NCBI GenBank assembly: GCA_964423795.1
Contig: CAYRGC010000030.1
Coordinates: 1-10,764 of the forward strand
Direction: 5' to 3'
Source: CAYRGC01 sp964423795
Lineage (GTDB): Bacteria > Patescibacteriota > Gracilibacteria > Peribacterales > Peribacteraceae
Length of the DNA: 10,764 nucleotides
A program made the translations under genes and the position numbers. Shown here in pieces: positions 1 through 5,999 of the stretch (positions are counted from its first letter, which is position 1; every line of letters begins with the position of its first letter). The notes below the pieces were generated by a model. That model saw only the letters and a program-made list of their open reading frames with translations. It made no database searches and was not told where the DNA came from.

Positions 1-1040
1 CCGGCAAGGAAGAACCAGGCGGCGGTGTTCGCGAGGATGCCCGCGTGCGGGATCACCGTCGGGGCGCCGAGCATGCCCCAGCACGTGACGGCCAAAGCGA
101 CGGTCGTGAGGCAGGCGGTGACCCAGAAACCGCGGGTCATGGCCTTCATCGGGGCCTCGCCCTCCTGGGCCTTCACCGAGTACACGCCGATGACGGCGGA
201 CACGAGGCCGATCGCGCGGAGCACGAGCGGGAAGAGCACGCCCTTGAGACCGAAGACCGGCACGAGCGCGACGCCGAGCACCATGGCGCCGATGTTCTCG
301 GCGGAAATGGACTCGAAGAGGTCCGCGCCGCGGCCGGCGCAGTCACCCACGTTGTCGCCGACGAGGTCGGCCACGACGGCGGGGTTGCGGGGATCGTCCT
401 CCGGGATGCCCGCCTCGATCTTGCCGACGAGGTCGGCGCCGACGTCGGCGGCCTTGGTGTAGATGCCTCCGCCGAGCTGGGCGAAGAGCGCCACGAAGGA
501 AGCGCCGAAGCCGTAGCCCACGATGAGCTCCGGGATCTGCGTGATCTCCATGCCGAAGACGAAGCGATACGTGAGGTAGAGGCCGCTGATGCCGAGGAGC
601 GAGAGGGCGGTGATCACGATCGCGGAGACCGTTCCGCCGCGAAGGGCCATCTGGAGCGAGCGGTTGAGACCGTGCTCCGCGGCCGCGGCGGCCTTAAGGT
701 TGGTCTTGGTGGCGACGACCATGCTCACGATGCCGGAGAGGGCGGAGAACAGGGCGCCGAGGAGGAACGACACGCCCACTTCGATGCCGTGGGTCCAACT
801 CTGCGTGACGCCGTACACCACGATCATGAGTGCGCTTGCAGCGAGCGTGAGGTACGCGATCGTGCGGTACTGGCGGCGGACGAAGGCGCGGGCGCCGGTC
901 GAGATGGCGCCGGCCACCTTCTGCATGGCGGCGTTGCCGTCACCGGCGCGCTTCACCTCGTTCCAAAAGACGAGGCTGTACGCCAAACCGGCGAGCGCCA
1001 CCGCGGGGGCGAAAAGTTCGAGGAGGACGGAGGTCTCCAT
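1..1040 (-). CDS. hppA: Membrane-bound ion-translocating pyrophosphatase, N-terminal half (partial)
   Basis: The minus strand is open from an ATG at 1040 to the window edge, giving about 346 residues of a protein usually near 700. The family hydrolyses pyrophosphate in the cytoplasm to pump H+ or Na+ across the membrane. The diagnostic substrate-binding region is intact: GGGIYTKAADVGADLVGK at residues 190-207, EAGIPEDDPRNPAV at 209-222, and DNVGDCAGRGADLFES at 229-244, carrying the Asp and Lys residues that bind Mg-pyrophosphate. Several hydrophobic helices are visible (about 8-26, 60-77, 87-110, 134-160, 173-189, 248-290, 303-325). The NVGDC-x-x-RGADLFES form recalls K+-independent pyrophosphatases from memory, but the residue that decides K+ dependence lies in the missing C-terminal half, as do features bearing on Na+ versus H+. 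The start is preceded by a CU-rich tract (1041-1060), not a Shine-Dalgarno. The gene is divergent from uvrC. Confidence 0.96.
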   Translation of the reverse strand, partial: METSVLLELFAPAVALAGLAYSLVFWNEVKRAGDGNAAMQKVAGAISTGARAFVRRQYRTIAYLTLAASALMIVVYGVTQSWTHGIEVGVSFLLGALFSALSGIVSMVVATKTNLKAAAAAEHGLNRSLQMALRGGTVSAIVITALSLLGISGLYLTYRFVFGMEITQIPELIVGYGFGASFVALFAQLGGGIYTKAADVGADLVGKIEAGIPEDDPRNPAVVADLVGDNVGDCAGRGADLFESISAENIGAMVLGVALVPVFGLKGVLFPLVLRAIGLVSAVIGVYSVKAQEGEAPMKAMTRGFWVTACLTTVALAVTCWGMLGAPTVIPHAGILANTAAWFFLA

Positions 1041-1056
1041 GGAGAAGAGAGGAAAA

Positions 1057-1062
1057 AGAGTA
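1057..1062 (-). promoter_or_regulatory. Weak -10-like hexamer of hppA
   Basis: On the minus strand the hexamer TACTCT ends 16 nt before the hppA ATG. No -35 match is visible at 16-18 nt spacing, so this is only a candidate. The leader between it and the ATG is almost purely pyrimidine. Confidence 0.2.
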
Positions 1063-1154
1063 CGGAGTCAGACACGCGCGCACGATGCACGCGGAAACAG
1101 AGCCAGACTACGGAAGGAAGCCGGGAAGTCAATGTCGGAAGGATGGCAGGAAGA

Positions 1155-1211
1155 GCAGGACGCCAAGACGTCGGTCCTTCATGGCGTCTTGGCGTCTTGT
1201 CCGTCTTTTTT
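1155..1211 (+). terminator. Long hairpin plus T-tract between hppA and uvrC
   Basis: GACGCCAAGACG (1159-1170) pairs perfectly with CGTCTTGGCGTC (1185-1196) across a 14-nt loop. The stem extends to 1155-1170/1185-1200 if two G-U pairs are allowed. Six T residues follow at 1206-1211, which is the shape of an intrinsic terminator read on the + strand. No + strand gene ends upstream, since both flanking genes point away. It may insulate uvrC from antisense transcription, end a small RNA, or be a stand-alone repeat. The right side also carries a direct repeat, TGGCGTCT twice (1182-1197). Confidence 0.45.
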
Positions 1212-1258
1212 CTCCTGCGATCTCCGCGAGAAACGGGCATCCGACCTCCTCGATCGAC

Positions 1259-1264
1259 TATACT
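1259..1264 (+). promoter_or_regulatory. -10 box of uvrC
   Basis: TATACT matches the TATAAT consensus at five of six positions and ends 8 nt before the uvrC ATG. Transcription would then begin at or next to the start codon, giving a leaderless or near-leaderless mRNA. No convincing -35 is seen. Confidence 0.5.
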
Positions 1265-1272
1265 GGCGACCG

Positions 1273-3612
1273 ATGACTCAGAAGCAGAACCTTCCGGCCC
1301 TCCGCAAGCGCGTCGCCAAGGCCCCCACCGATCCGGGGATCTACCGGTGGATGGATGACGAGGGAAAGGTGATGTACGTGGGCAAGGCCAAGAACCTGCG
1401 CAAGCGGCTGCAGTCCTACGTGATGCCAGGCAAGACCGGCCACGGCCCCTGGCGCCAGAGCTTCCTCAAGAAGATCGCCGATTTCGACGTCACGGTCTGC
1501 GGCAGCGAATTCGAGGCGCTCATGCTCGAGACGAACCTCATCAAGCAGCTGAAGCCGAAATACAACGTCCTCATGAAGGATGACAAGAACTACCTCTTCA
1601 TCCGGGTCACGACCCAGGACTGGTACCCGCGCGTGGACACCGTGCGCCGGCTCTTCAAGGACGGCAGCAAGTTTTTCGGCCCCTACATGAACAGCGACAC
1701 CGTGCGCGGCACCCTCTCCCTGGCGAACGCCGCTCTCGGCTGCTTCGCCTGCGAACAATCGCTGGAGTTCCTCAACAGGCGACACGCCGAGGCGGTGGAG
1801 AACCCGAAACCGTGCCTGGAGCACCAAATCGGCCTCTGCTGCGGACTATGCGTCAACGCCATCGGACGGGAGGAGTACCTGCGGCGCATCGGGGAGCTTC
1901 TGAAGTTCCTCAAGGGCAACGCGGAGGACGTCAAAAAGATCCTGGAGGGGAAGATGAAGGAAGCCGCCGCCTTGAAACGCTTCGAATCGGCGGCGCGATA
2001 CCGCAACTTCCTGCAGATGCTCGACGGGAAGAAAGACACGACGCAGCTCGTCACCGACCCCTCGGGCGACGACACGGACGCGATCGGCATCGCGGTGCTG
2101 AGCGAGCGCGTGCACGTCGTGGTGTTGCACCAGCGCAACGGGCGCGTGATCGGCGAAACGCACCACCGCCTCTCGGGGCAGGCGGATACCACGGTCGACG
2201 TCCTGGAGCAGGTGCTCCCGCAGCTCTACGACGAAGGGGCGGACATCCCCTCCATCGTCCTCCTCCCCGATTCCCTGCCCGACGCCGAGGCGATGCAGAA
2301 GCTGCTGGCCGAACGCCGCGGCGCGGCCATGGAACTGCGCGTGCCGGAACGGGGCAACAAGTCGAAACTCGTCGATCTCGCGACGATGAACGCCGAGCAG
2401 AAGGCCCGGCAGATGGAAATGAAATGGGAATCCGAGGAACGCAACCGCACAGACGCGCTGGGCGCCCTCCAGGAACTCCTCAAACTCCCCGCGCCTCCCC
2501 GCCGCATCGAGGGATACGATATTTCGCACCTGGGAGGCACGGAGACGGTGGGAAGCATGGTGGTATTACGGGATGGAAAGACGGCGAACGACCATTATCG
2601 TTCGTTTGGCATACGAACTATTCGCTCCGGAGACATCGACGATTACCGTTCCATGCAGGAAGTGCTCCGCCGCCGCCTGCGTCGCCTGAGCGGCGGACTT
2701 ACAAACGAGGAGGAGCAGCTCGCGGGGAAGGGCGTCACGCTCCGCAAGGCGCGCAAGGCGGACCAGAAGGCGCTCGACGCGGTGCGCGACGGCCTCGGTC
2801 TCGCGTCCGACAAGGACGCCTACAAGGAAACCTGCGTCGCGGTCTTCGGCGACGAGATCGTCGCGATGGCCCGGCTGAATCGCACCGTGAAGACCGCCCC
2901 CGAGCTGCAGTCCGTGTGGGTGAAGCCCGACCTGCGCGGCGACCGCATCGGCCAGGTGCTCGTGCGCAAGGTCCTCAAGGGCGTGAAGAAGGGCAAGGTG
3001 TACATCGTGGCGGAGGAGGATTTGGAGCGGTACTACGGGGAACTCGGGTTTCGTTACGTGATCAAGCCCCCCGCCTCCATCGAGGAACGGATGAACGTGC
3101 TTCGCGAACAGGAGCCGGAGAAGTTCCCCGTCGTGGTGATGATGTGGGAAGCCACCCAGAACAAGATCGACCCGTCGCTCGCCACCCGGCCGGATCTCCT
3201 CGTGATCGACGGCGGCAAGGGCCAACTGGGCGTTGTCGTCGAGGCGCTCAAGGAAGCGGGCCTCGACATCCCGGTGATCGGCCTCGCGAAGCGCGAGGAG
3301 GAGATCTTCGTGCCGGGAAACCCGGTTCCCGTCCCCTTTCCGAAGGACTCCCCGGCCAAATTCCTCCTCATGCGCCTGCGCGACGAGGCGCACCGTTTCG
3401 CGAATAAATTGCGGGAAGGACGCGGCCTCAAAACCATGAAGCAGTCCGCCTTGGACGAGCTCCCGGGCGTGGGCGACGCGACCCGGACGGACCTGATGAA
3501 GAAGTTCGGCTCCATCGAGTCGCTCGGATCGGCGACCGACGAGGAATTGCTGGAGATCGTGAGCAAGAGCCAACTCGCCACGATCCGGAAGTTTTTCGGC
3601 AAGAAGCCGTGA
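1273..3612 (+). CDS. uvrC: UvrABC excinuclease subunit C with inserted GNAT domain
   Basis: UvrC is the nuclease of nucleotide excision repair, cutting DNA 3' and then 5' of a lesion after recruitment by UvrB. Domains in order: GIY-YIG nuclease at about 20-100 (PGIYRW 21-26, MYVGKAKNLRKR 34-45, catalytic-type Glu in ALMLETNLIKQ 82-92); cysteine cluster C157/C160/C181/C189/C193, where E. coli UvrC binds an Fe-S cluster; UVR (UvrB-binding) motif about 217-252; RNase H-like 3' domain from about 410; tandem HhH DNA-binding region about 727-775. Four nuclease-core positions look kept: Asp416 (YDISH), Asp457 (IDDYRSM), Asp646 (VIDGGKGQL) and His707 (DEAHRFA). At 779 residues it is about 170 longer than the usual ~610. 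The extra length is one block, about 473-637, that reads as a GNAT acetyltransferase. The ATG at 1273 was chosen because the conserved N-terminus follows at once and a -10 box sits just upstream. Frame and codon use run smoothly through the insert, so this is not an assembly fusion of adjacent genes. Confidence 0.97.
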   Translation: MTQKQNLPALRKRVAKAPTDPGIYRWMDDEGKVMYVGKAKNLRKRLQSYVMPGKTGHGPWRQSFLKKIADFDVTVCGSEFEALMLETNLIKQLKPKYNVLMKDDKNYLFIRVTTQDWYPRVDTVRRLFKDGSKFFGPYMNSDTVRGTLSLANAALGCFACEQSLEFLNRRHAEAVENPKPCLEHQIGLCCGLCVNAIGREEYLRRIGELLKFLKGNAEDVKKILEGKMKEAAALKRFESAARYRNFLQMLDGKKDTTQLVTDPSGDDTDAIGIAVLSERVHVVVLHQRNGRVIGETHHRLSGQADTTVDVLEQVLPQLYDEGADIPSIVLLPDSLPDAEAMQKLLAERRGAAMELRVPERGNKSKLVDLATMNAEQKARQMEMKWESEERNRTDALGALQELLKLPAPPRRIEGYDISHLGGTETVGSMVVLRDGKTANDHYRSFGIRTIRSGDIDDYRSMQEVLRRRLRRLSGGLTNEEEQLAGKGVTLRKARKADQKALDAVRDGLGLASDKDAYKETCVAVFGDEIVAMARLNRTVKTAPELQSVWVKPDLRGDRIGQVLVRKVLKGVKKGKVYIVAEEDLERYYGELGFRYVIKPPASIEERMNVLREQEPEKFPVVVMMWEATQNKIDPSLATRPDLLVIDGGKGQLGVVVEALKEAGLDIPVIGLAKREEEIFVPGNPVPVPFPKDSPAKFLLMRLRDEAHRFANKLREGRGLKTMKQSALDELPGVGDATRTDLMKKFGSIESLGSATDEELLEIVSKSQLATIRKFFGKKP
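2689..3180 (+). other. GNAT acetyltransferase-like domain inserted in UvrC nuclease domain
   Basis: Codons for about residues 473-636 of UvrC fall between the RRRLRR helix that follows the second catalytic Asp and the PDLLVIDGGKGQL strand that carries the third. In ordinary UvrC this is a short loop. The insert shows GNAT hallmarks: an N-terminal strand and helix (VTLRKARKADQKAL 488-501), the motif A strand and acetyl-CoA loop (SVWVKPDLRGDRIGQVL 547-563), and the motif B signature (LERYYGELGFR 584-594). The pyrophosphate-binding loop reads R-G-D-R-I-G, so the central Gly of the R-x-x-G-x-G/A consensus is Arg, a substitution that other GNATs tolerate. Acetyltransferase activity, a CoA-sensing role, or a purely structural role are all possible. 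The substrate cannot be read from sequence. Confidence 0.85.
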
Positions 3613-3662
3613 GGGCGGCTGTCACGGGCGCACGATCCGGAGACGCGCGTAAGGCGAAGTGT

Positions 3663-3692
3663 TTGATTTCGTCTTCTCCCGGTGAGTAGACT
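3663..3692 (+). promoter_or_regulatory. Promoter of the YtxH-like gene
   Basis: TTGATT (3663-3668, four of six to TTGACA) and TAGACT (3687-3692, four of six to TATAAT) are separated by 18 nt. The 9-mer GTAGACTCC at 3686-3694 recurs at the pyrG promoter. Confidence 0.5.
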
Positions 3693-3700
3693 CCACTCAC
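3682..3700. repeat. Small dyad overlapping the YtxH-like gene -10 box
   Basis: GTGAGT (3682-3687) and ACTCAC (3695-3700) form a perfect 6-bp inverted repeat with a 7-nt centre covering the TAGACT box. It could be an operator or a start-proximal hairpin. Six base pairs can also arise by chance. Confidence 0.35.
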
Positions 3701-3715
3701 GTTCCCCCACTTCCC

Positions 3716-4072
3716 ATGAAGAAACTCTCGCTTTTCGTCACCGCCCTCGGTGGCGCGCTCGGCGGCTACATCCTGAGCAACGATAAGCTCCGCAAGGAAC
3801 TCTCTTCCGCGAAGAACACGGAAGACGCGGCCAAGATGCTCGGCAAGCACCTCTCGTCCGACGGCAGCAAGCTCGCCGGCGAGGTGAAGAAATTCGTGGA
3901 GAGCGACGAGGTCCAAAAGAAGATCGGCCAGGCCAAAAAGTACGCCAAGGACACCTGGAAGGACGCGAGCAAGGAAATGGAGAAGCTCGTGAAGAAGGGC
4001 AAGAAGGAAGCGTCCGGCTTCATGAAGAAGATGAAGCGCAACGCCAAGAAGGAAGCGGCGAAGGCGGCCTGA
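3716..4072 (+). CDS. Small YtxH-like membrane-anchored, lysine-rich helical protein
   Basis: The 118-residue product begins MKKLSLFVTALGGALGGYIL: two lysines, then a Gly-rich hydrophobic stretch at residues 4-20, a membrane anchor or uncleaved signal. The rest (about 24-118) is highly charged and predicted helical, with many Lys, Ala and Glu and no Cys or Pro, ending in a basic tail (FMKKMKRNAKKEAAKAA). This layout, a short Gly-rich anchor followed by a long amphipathic helix, is that of YtxH-domain proteins, a poorly characterised group linked in Bacillus to stress response. The match is to architecture and composition, not to a catalytic motif. It has its own promoter and terminator, so it is probably monocistronic. 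A pyrimidine-rich leader precedes the ATG with no Shine-Dalgarno. Confidence 0.85.
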   Translation: MKKLSLFVTALGGALGGYILSNDKLRKELSSAKNTEDAAKMLGKHLSSDGSKLAGEVKKFVESDEVQKKIGQAKKYAKDTWKDASKEMEKLVKKGKKEASGFMKKMKRNAKKEAAKAA

Positions 4073-4092
4073 GCCCCTGTCCCTCGGCTCTC

Positions 4093-4116
4093 AAGCGCGC
4101 CTTCGGGCGCGCTTTT
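4093..4116 (+). terminator. Intrinsic terminator with UUCG tetraloop
   Basis: AAGCGCGCC (4093-4101) and GGCGCGCTT (4106-4114) form a perfect 9-bp stem closed by TTCG and followed by T residues to 4116. It lies 21 nt after the YtxH-like stop. The LOG-family gene ends at 4122 from the other side, so the hairpin sits between convergent genes, but the T-tract favours + strand termination. Confidence 0.88.
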
Positions 4117-4121
4117 CGATG

Positions 4122-5408
4122 CTATGAGCTCATGCCATCGCAAAAGGGCGACTCCGCGGGAACCGACGCGGATACCGACGACTTCTCGAGAATCGGGACG
4201 TGGTTCTTCAGCAGCTGCCGCATGCGCGGTGTCTTCTGGGCGCCGTGGTACTCCAGATACTGCTCGACCGCTTCCACTTCGGTCGGACAGTTGATGGCGA
4301 TCTCGCAATCCTTCGGATCGATGGTCCCCCACTTCACGAGCTCGTCGAGGATCAGCGCGTTCACGTCGTTCATGTCGTTCCCCACGACCAGAATCGGCGT
4401 TCTCGGCATCTTCCTGCATTGGTTGAGCGTACGGACCTCCCAATCTTCGTCCTGCGTGCCGAATCCCCCCTTCATCACGAAGAATGCCGGGTGGCGGCCG
4501 TGCCAGGGAACATGCGGGACGGTGTCGTGCAGGATGCTGCGTCCGCAGGTGGCGGCGACGAGCCCCTGCTTGCGGGGACCGAAGTTCTTGATAAAGAGAC
4601 TCATCTCCAGGTATCGGTTCCAGGCATTCTCGAACGGCAGGGCGATGCGGACGCCGGCGCTGTGCACCTGCGACCGGAACAAACTGGCTCTTTGCGCGGC
4701 TTCCGCCTGCTTCTTCTTGCTGCCGCCGGCTTCCTTTTGCCAACCGTTGACGATGTTCCAGACGGCCTCCATGGCCCCCTTGTTCCCCGCCTCCATGATG
4801 CCGGGACCCGCTCCCGTGATGACGCGTTCCGTGTTGCCGTTTTCATCAAGCATGCCTTCCACGAGCGTCCGCGCGATCCACTCCGTGGCGCGGTAGTCGG
4901 GTGACTGGGGCTTGAGGCGCGCCGACCCGAACATGGCGATGCGGCCGCCGTACTCCTTGGTGAGCAGATCGACGGCGGCGTGGTCCTGCCAGATGCGCAG
5001 CATGTCTCCGTTGCCGTTGAACCCCAAGACGGCGGCGTTGTCCGCGATGGCTTGCCAATTGCCTGAATTCCGTTCGATCAGCTCGCGGATCTCGGCAAGC
5101 GTACCGGCCGCAAGCGCGCCGATCGGCGTTTCCTTCTCGGCTTCCAATTGCCCTTCCGCGTCCGCGAAATCGGCGGTCGTCGGATAGAAGCCCTCGAAGG
5201 CGAGGCCCTGCATGCGATCGAGCGCGCTGTGCACGGCTTCGGGGAGACGCGAGTACTCGGGATGGACGAACAGTCCGTGCAACCGCTTCTGCACCTGATA
5301 CGCGAAATGGTTGTTCCTGTTGCCGGCATACGCCTCCAGCACCCCCTTGCCGATCGGACTCGGCGACGGATTCATCACGTCTTTTTCCTGCAAGATCGGA
5401 CTTCGCAT
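4122..5408 (-). CDS. Divergent LOG-family (TIGR00730-like) Rossmann nucleotide-binding protein
   Basis: The 428-residue protein has the Rossmann core of the LOG / 'lysine decarboxylase-like' family, whose studied members are phosphoribohydrolases releasing bases from nucleoside 5'-monophosphates. Visible motifs: GGRIAMFGSAR (154-164), ITGAGPGIMEAGNKGA (197-212), GVRIALPFEN (252-261), and KGGFGTQDEDWE (313-324), corresponding to the signature PGGxGTxxE with Pro changed to Lys but the Glu kept. It is about twice the usual ~190 residues: there is an N-terminal extension of about 150 residues without a recognised domain, an insert of about 35 Lys/Gln/Ala-rich residues at 215-249, and another of about 15 at 289-305. 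Long LOG relatives exist, but substrate and role are unknown here. ATG 5408 is chosen because a good promoter ends 6 nt upstream. The in-frame ATG at 5375 has AGGA about 10 nt before it and is the alternative. Confidence 0.85.
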   Translation of the reverse strand: MRSPILQEKDVMNPSPSPIGKGVLEAYAGNRNNHFAYQVQKRLHGLFVHPEYSRLPEAVHSALDRMQGLAFEGFYPTTADFADAEGQLEAEKETPIGALAAGTLAEIRELIERNSGNWQAIADNAAVLGFNGNGDMLRIWQDHAAVDLLTKEYGGRIAMFGSARLKPQSPDYRATEWIARTLVEGMLDENGNTERVITGAGPGIMEAGNKGAMEAVWNIVNGWQKEAGGSKKKQAEAAQRASLFRSQVHSAGVRIALPFENAWNRYLEMSLFIKNFGPRKQGLVAATCGRSILHDTVPHVPWHGRHPAFFVMKGGFGTQDEDWEVRTLNQCRKMPRTPILVVGNDMNDVNALILDELVKWGTIDPKDCEIAINCPTEVEAVEQYLEYHGAQKTPRMRQLLKNHVPILEKSSVSASVPAESPFCDGMSS

Positions 5409-5414
5409 GGGTGC

Positions 5415-5442
5415 AGTCTGCTGATGGAAATTCCGAAGTCAA
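5415..5442 (-). promoter_or_regulatory. Promoter of the LOG-family gene
   Basis: Read on the minus strand, TTGACT (5442-5437, five of six to TTGACA) is followed after 16 nt by CAGACT (5420-5415). The -10 ends 6 nt before the ATG at 5408, so the transcript would start at about the initiation codon. It is the best -35/-10 pair in the window. Confidence 0.6.
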
Positions 5443-5542
5443 TTTTCTCGTCGGGATTCCGTTTTTTCGCCTGAAGGCAGGGGAAAACTTGCGATACGGC
5501 GAATTCTGGGAAATCCTATCCCCCTTCCCTTCTTCCCCTCCC

Positions 5543-5932
5543 ATGAATAACCGCGAATCCACTCCCGAATCCCCGGCTCTCTATCCGTCCCGCGAAGCCA
5601 TGCGGCAGCTTCGGGAGTACGTGACGCAGACGTACGGCTACGGCACGCACGTGGGCAAGGTGACACCGGGACAGGGAGACGGGGTGTTCGATGTCGAGCT
5701 GTACCAGCGTTCGCAGGAGAGTGACGAGACGGACGTGCCCGCGGGCTCGCTGCACGTGTACGAGGACGGTGACGGACAGGTACGCATCGTCAGCGGTCCC
5801 TCGAAAGCGGATGCGCTAGCGGCCGCGAACGAGAACGTAGCATCGCTTCCGCCCCTTCGCGCGGTCGCCCTGACGGATATTCCCGCCTTGATACAGGCGA
5901 AAATAGAGGATGCGATGAAGGAAAAACCGTGA
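5543..5932 (+). CDS. Hypothetical acidic protein, 129 aa
   Basis: I do not recognise this family. The product is soluble-looking and acidic, with no membrane segment and no Cys. It begins with a polar Ser/Pro/Glu-rich tail (about 1-16), then a short helix (SREAMRQLREYVTQTYGYG about 17-35), a middle region with beta-like alternation and many Asp/Glu/Gly (VFDVELYQ, SLHVYEDGDGQVRIVSG), and a C-terminal helix (about 111-127). The ATG at 5543 was chosen because the region before it is low-complexity CU tract and the divergent promoter region of the LOG gene; the frame is open further upstream, so the start is uncertain. No Shine-Dalgarno is present. It stands between the LOG gene (divergent) and pyrG (68 nt downstream, same strand). 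The codon pattern resembles its neighbours, which supports a real gene. Confidence 0.65.
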   Translation: MNNRESTPESPALYPSREAMRQLREYVTQTYGYGTHVGKVTPGQGDGVFDVELYQRSQESDETDVPAGSLHVYEDGDGQVRIVSGPSKADALAAANENVASLPPLRAVALTDIPALIQAKIEDAMKEKP

Positions 5933-5937
5933 GAAAA

Positions 5938-5946
5938 AAGGAGGTG
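5938..5946 (+). promoter_or_regulatory. Orphan perfect Shine-Dalgarno-like AAGGAGGTG
   Basis: A textbook ribosome-binding sequence lies 6 nt after the stop of the 129-aa gene and 53 nt before the pyrG ATG, with no ATG or GTG at suitable spacing. It can pair with CTCCTTT at 5969-5975. It is probably fortuitous, but it is the only such sequence seen near a gene start here. Confidence 0.2.
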
Positions 5947-5956
5947 CCGTAAATTC

Positions 5957-5984
5957 TTGCGCTCGTCGCTCCTTTCTGTAGACT
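5957..5984 (+). promoter_or_regulatory. Promoter of pyrG
   Basis: TGTAGACT gives an extended -10 (TG plus TAGACT at 5979-5984), with a weak -35 TTGCGC at 5957-5962 and a spacing of 16 nt. It shares GTAGACTCC with the YtxH-like gene promoter. The -10 ends 15 nt before the ATG at 6000. Confidence 0.45.
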
Positions 5985-5999
5985 CCCCGGCGGGCCCAG

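Noticed and set aside
45..1358. Long + strand open frame opposite hppA
   Set aside because: Its translation is a His/Glu/Arg/Gly-rich antisense shadow, while the minus strand encodes an unmistakable pyrophosphatase with conserved motifs.
1812..3407. Other long open frames within uvrC on both strands
   Set aside because: High G+C leaves many frames open. Their products are low-complexity Arg/Gly/Pro-rich, and the uvrC frame explains the whole stretch.
3607..3627. CCGTGA/TCACGG hairpin at the uvrC stop as a terminator
   Set aside because: Only six base pairs and no following T-tract.
5373..5375. Internal ATG as the start of the LOG-family gene
   Set aside because: It has AGGA upstream, but a good promoter places the transcript start at ATG 5408. 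Kept only as an alternative.
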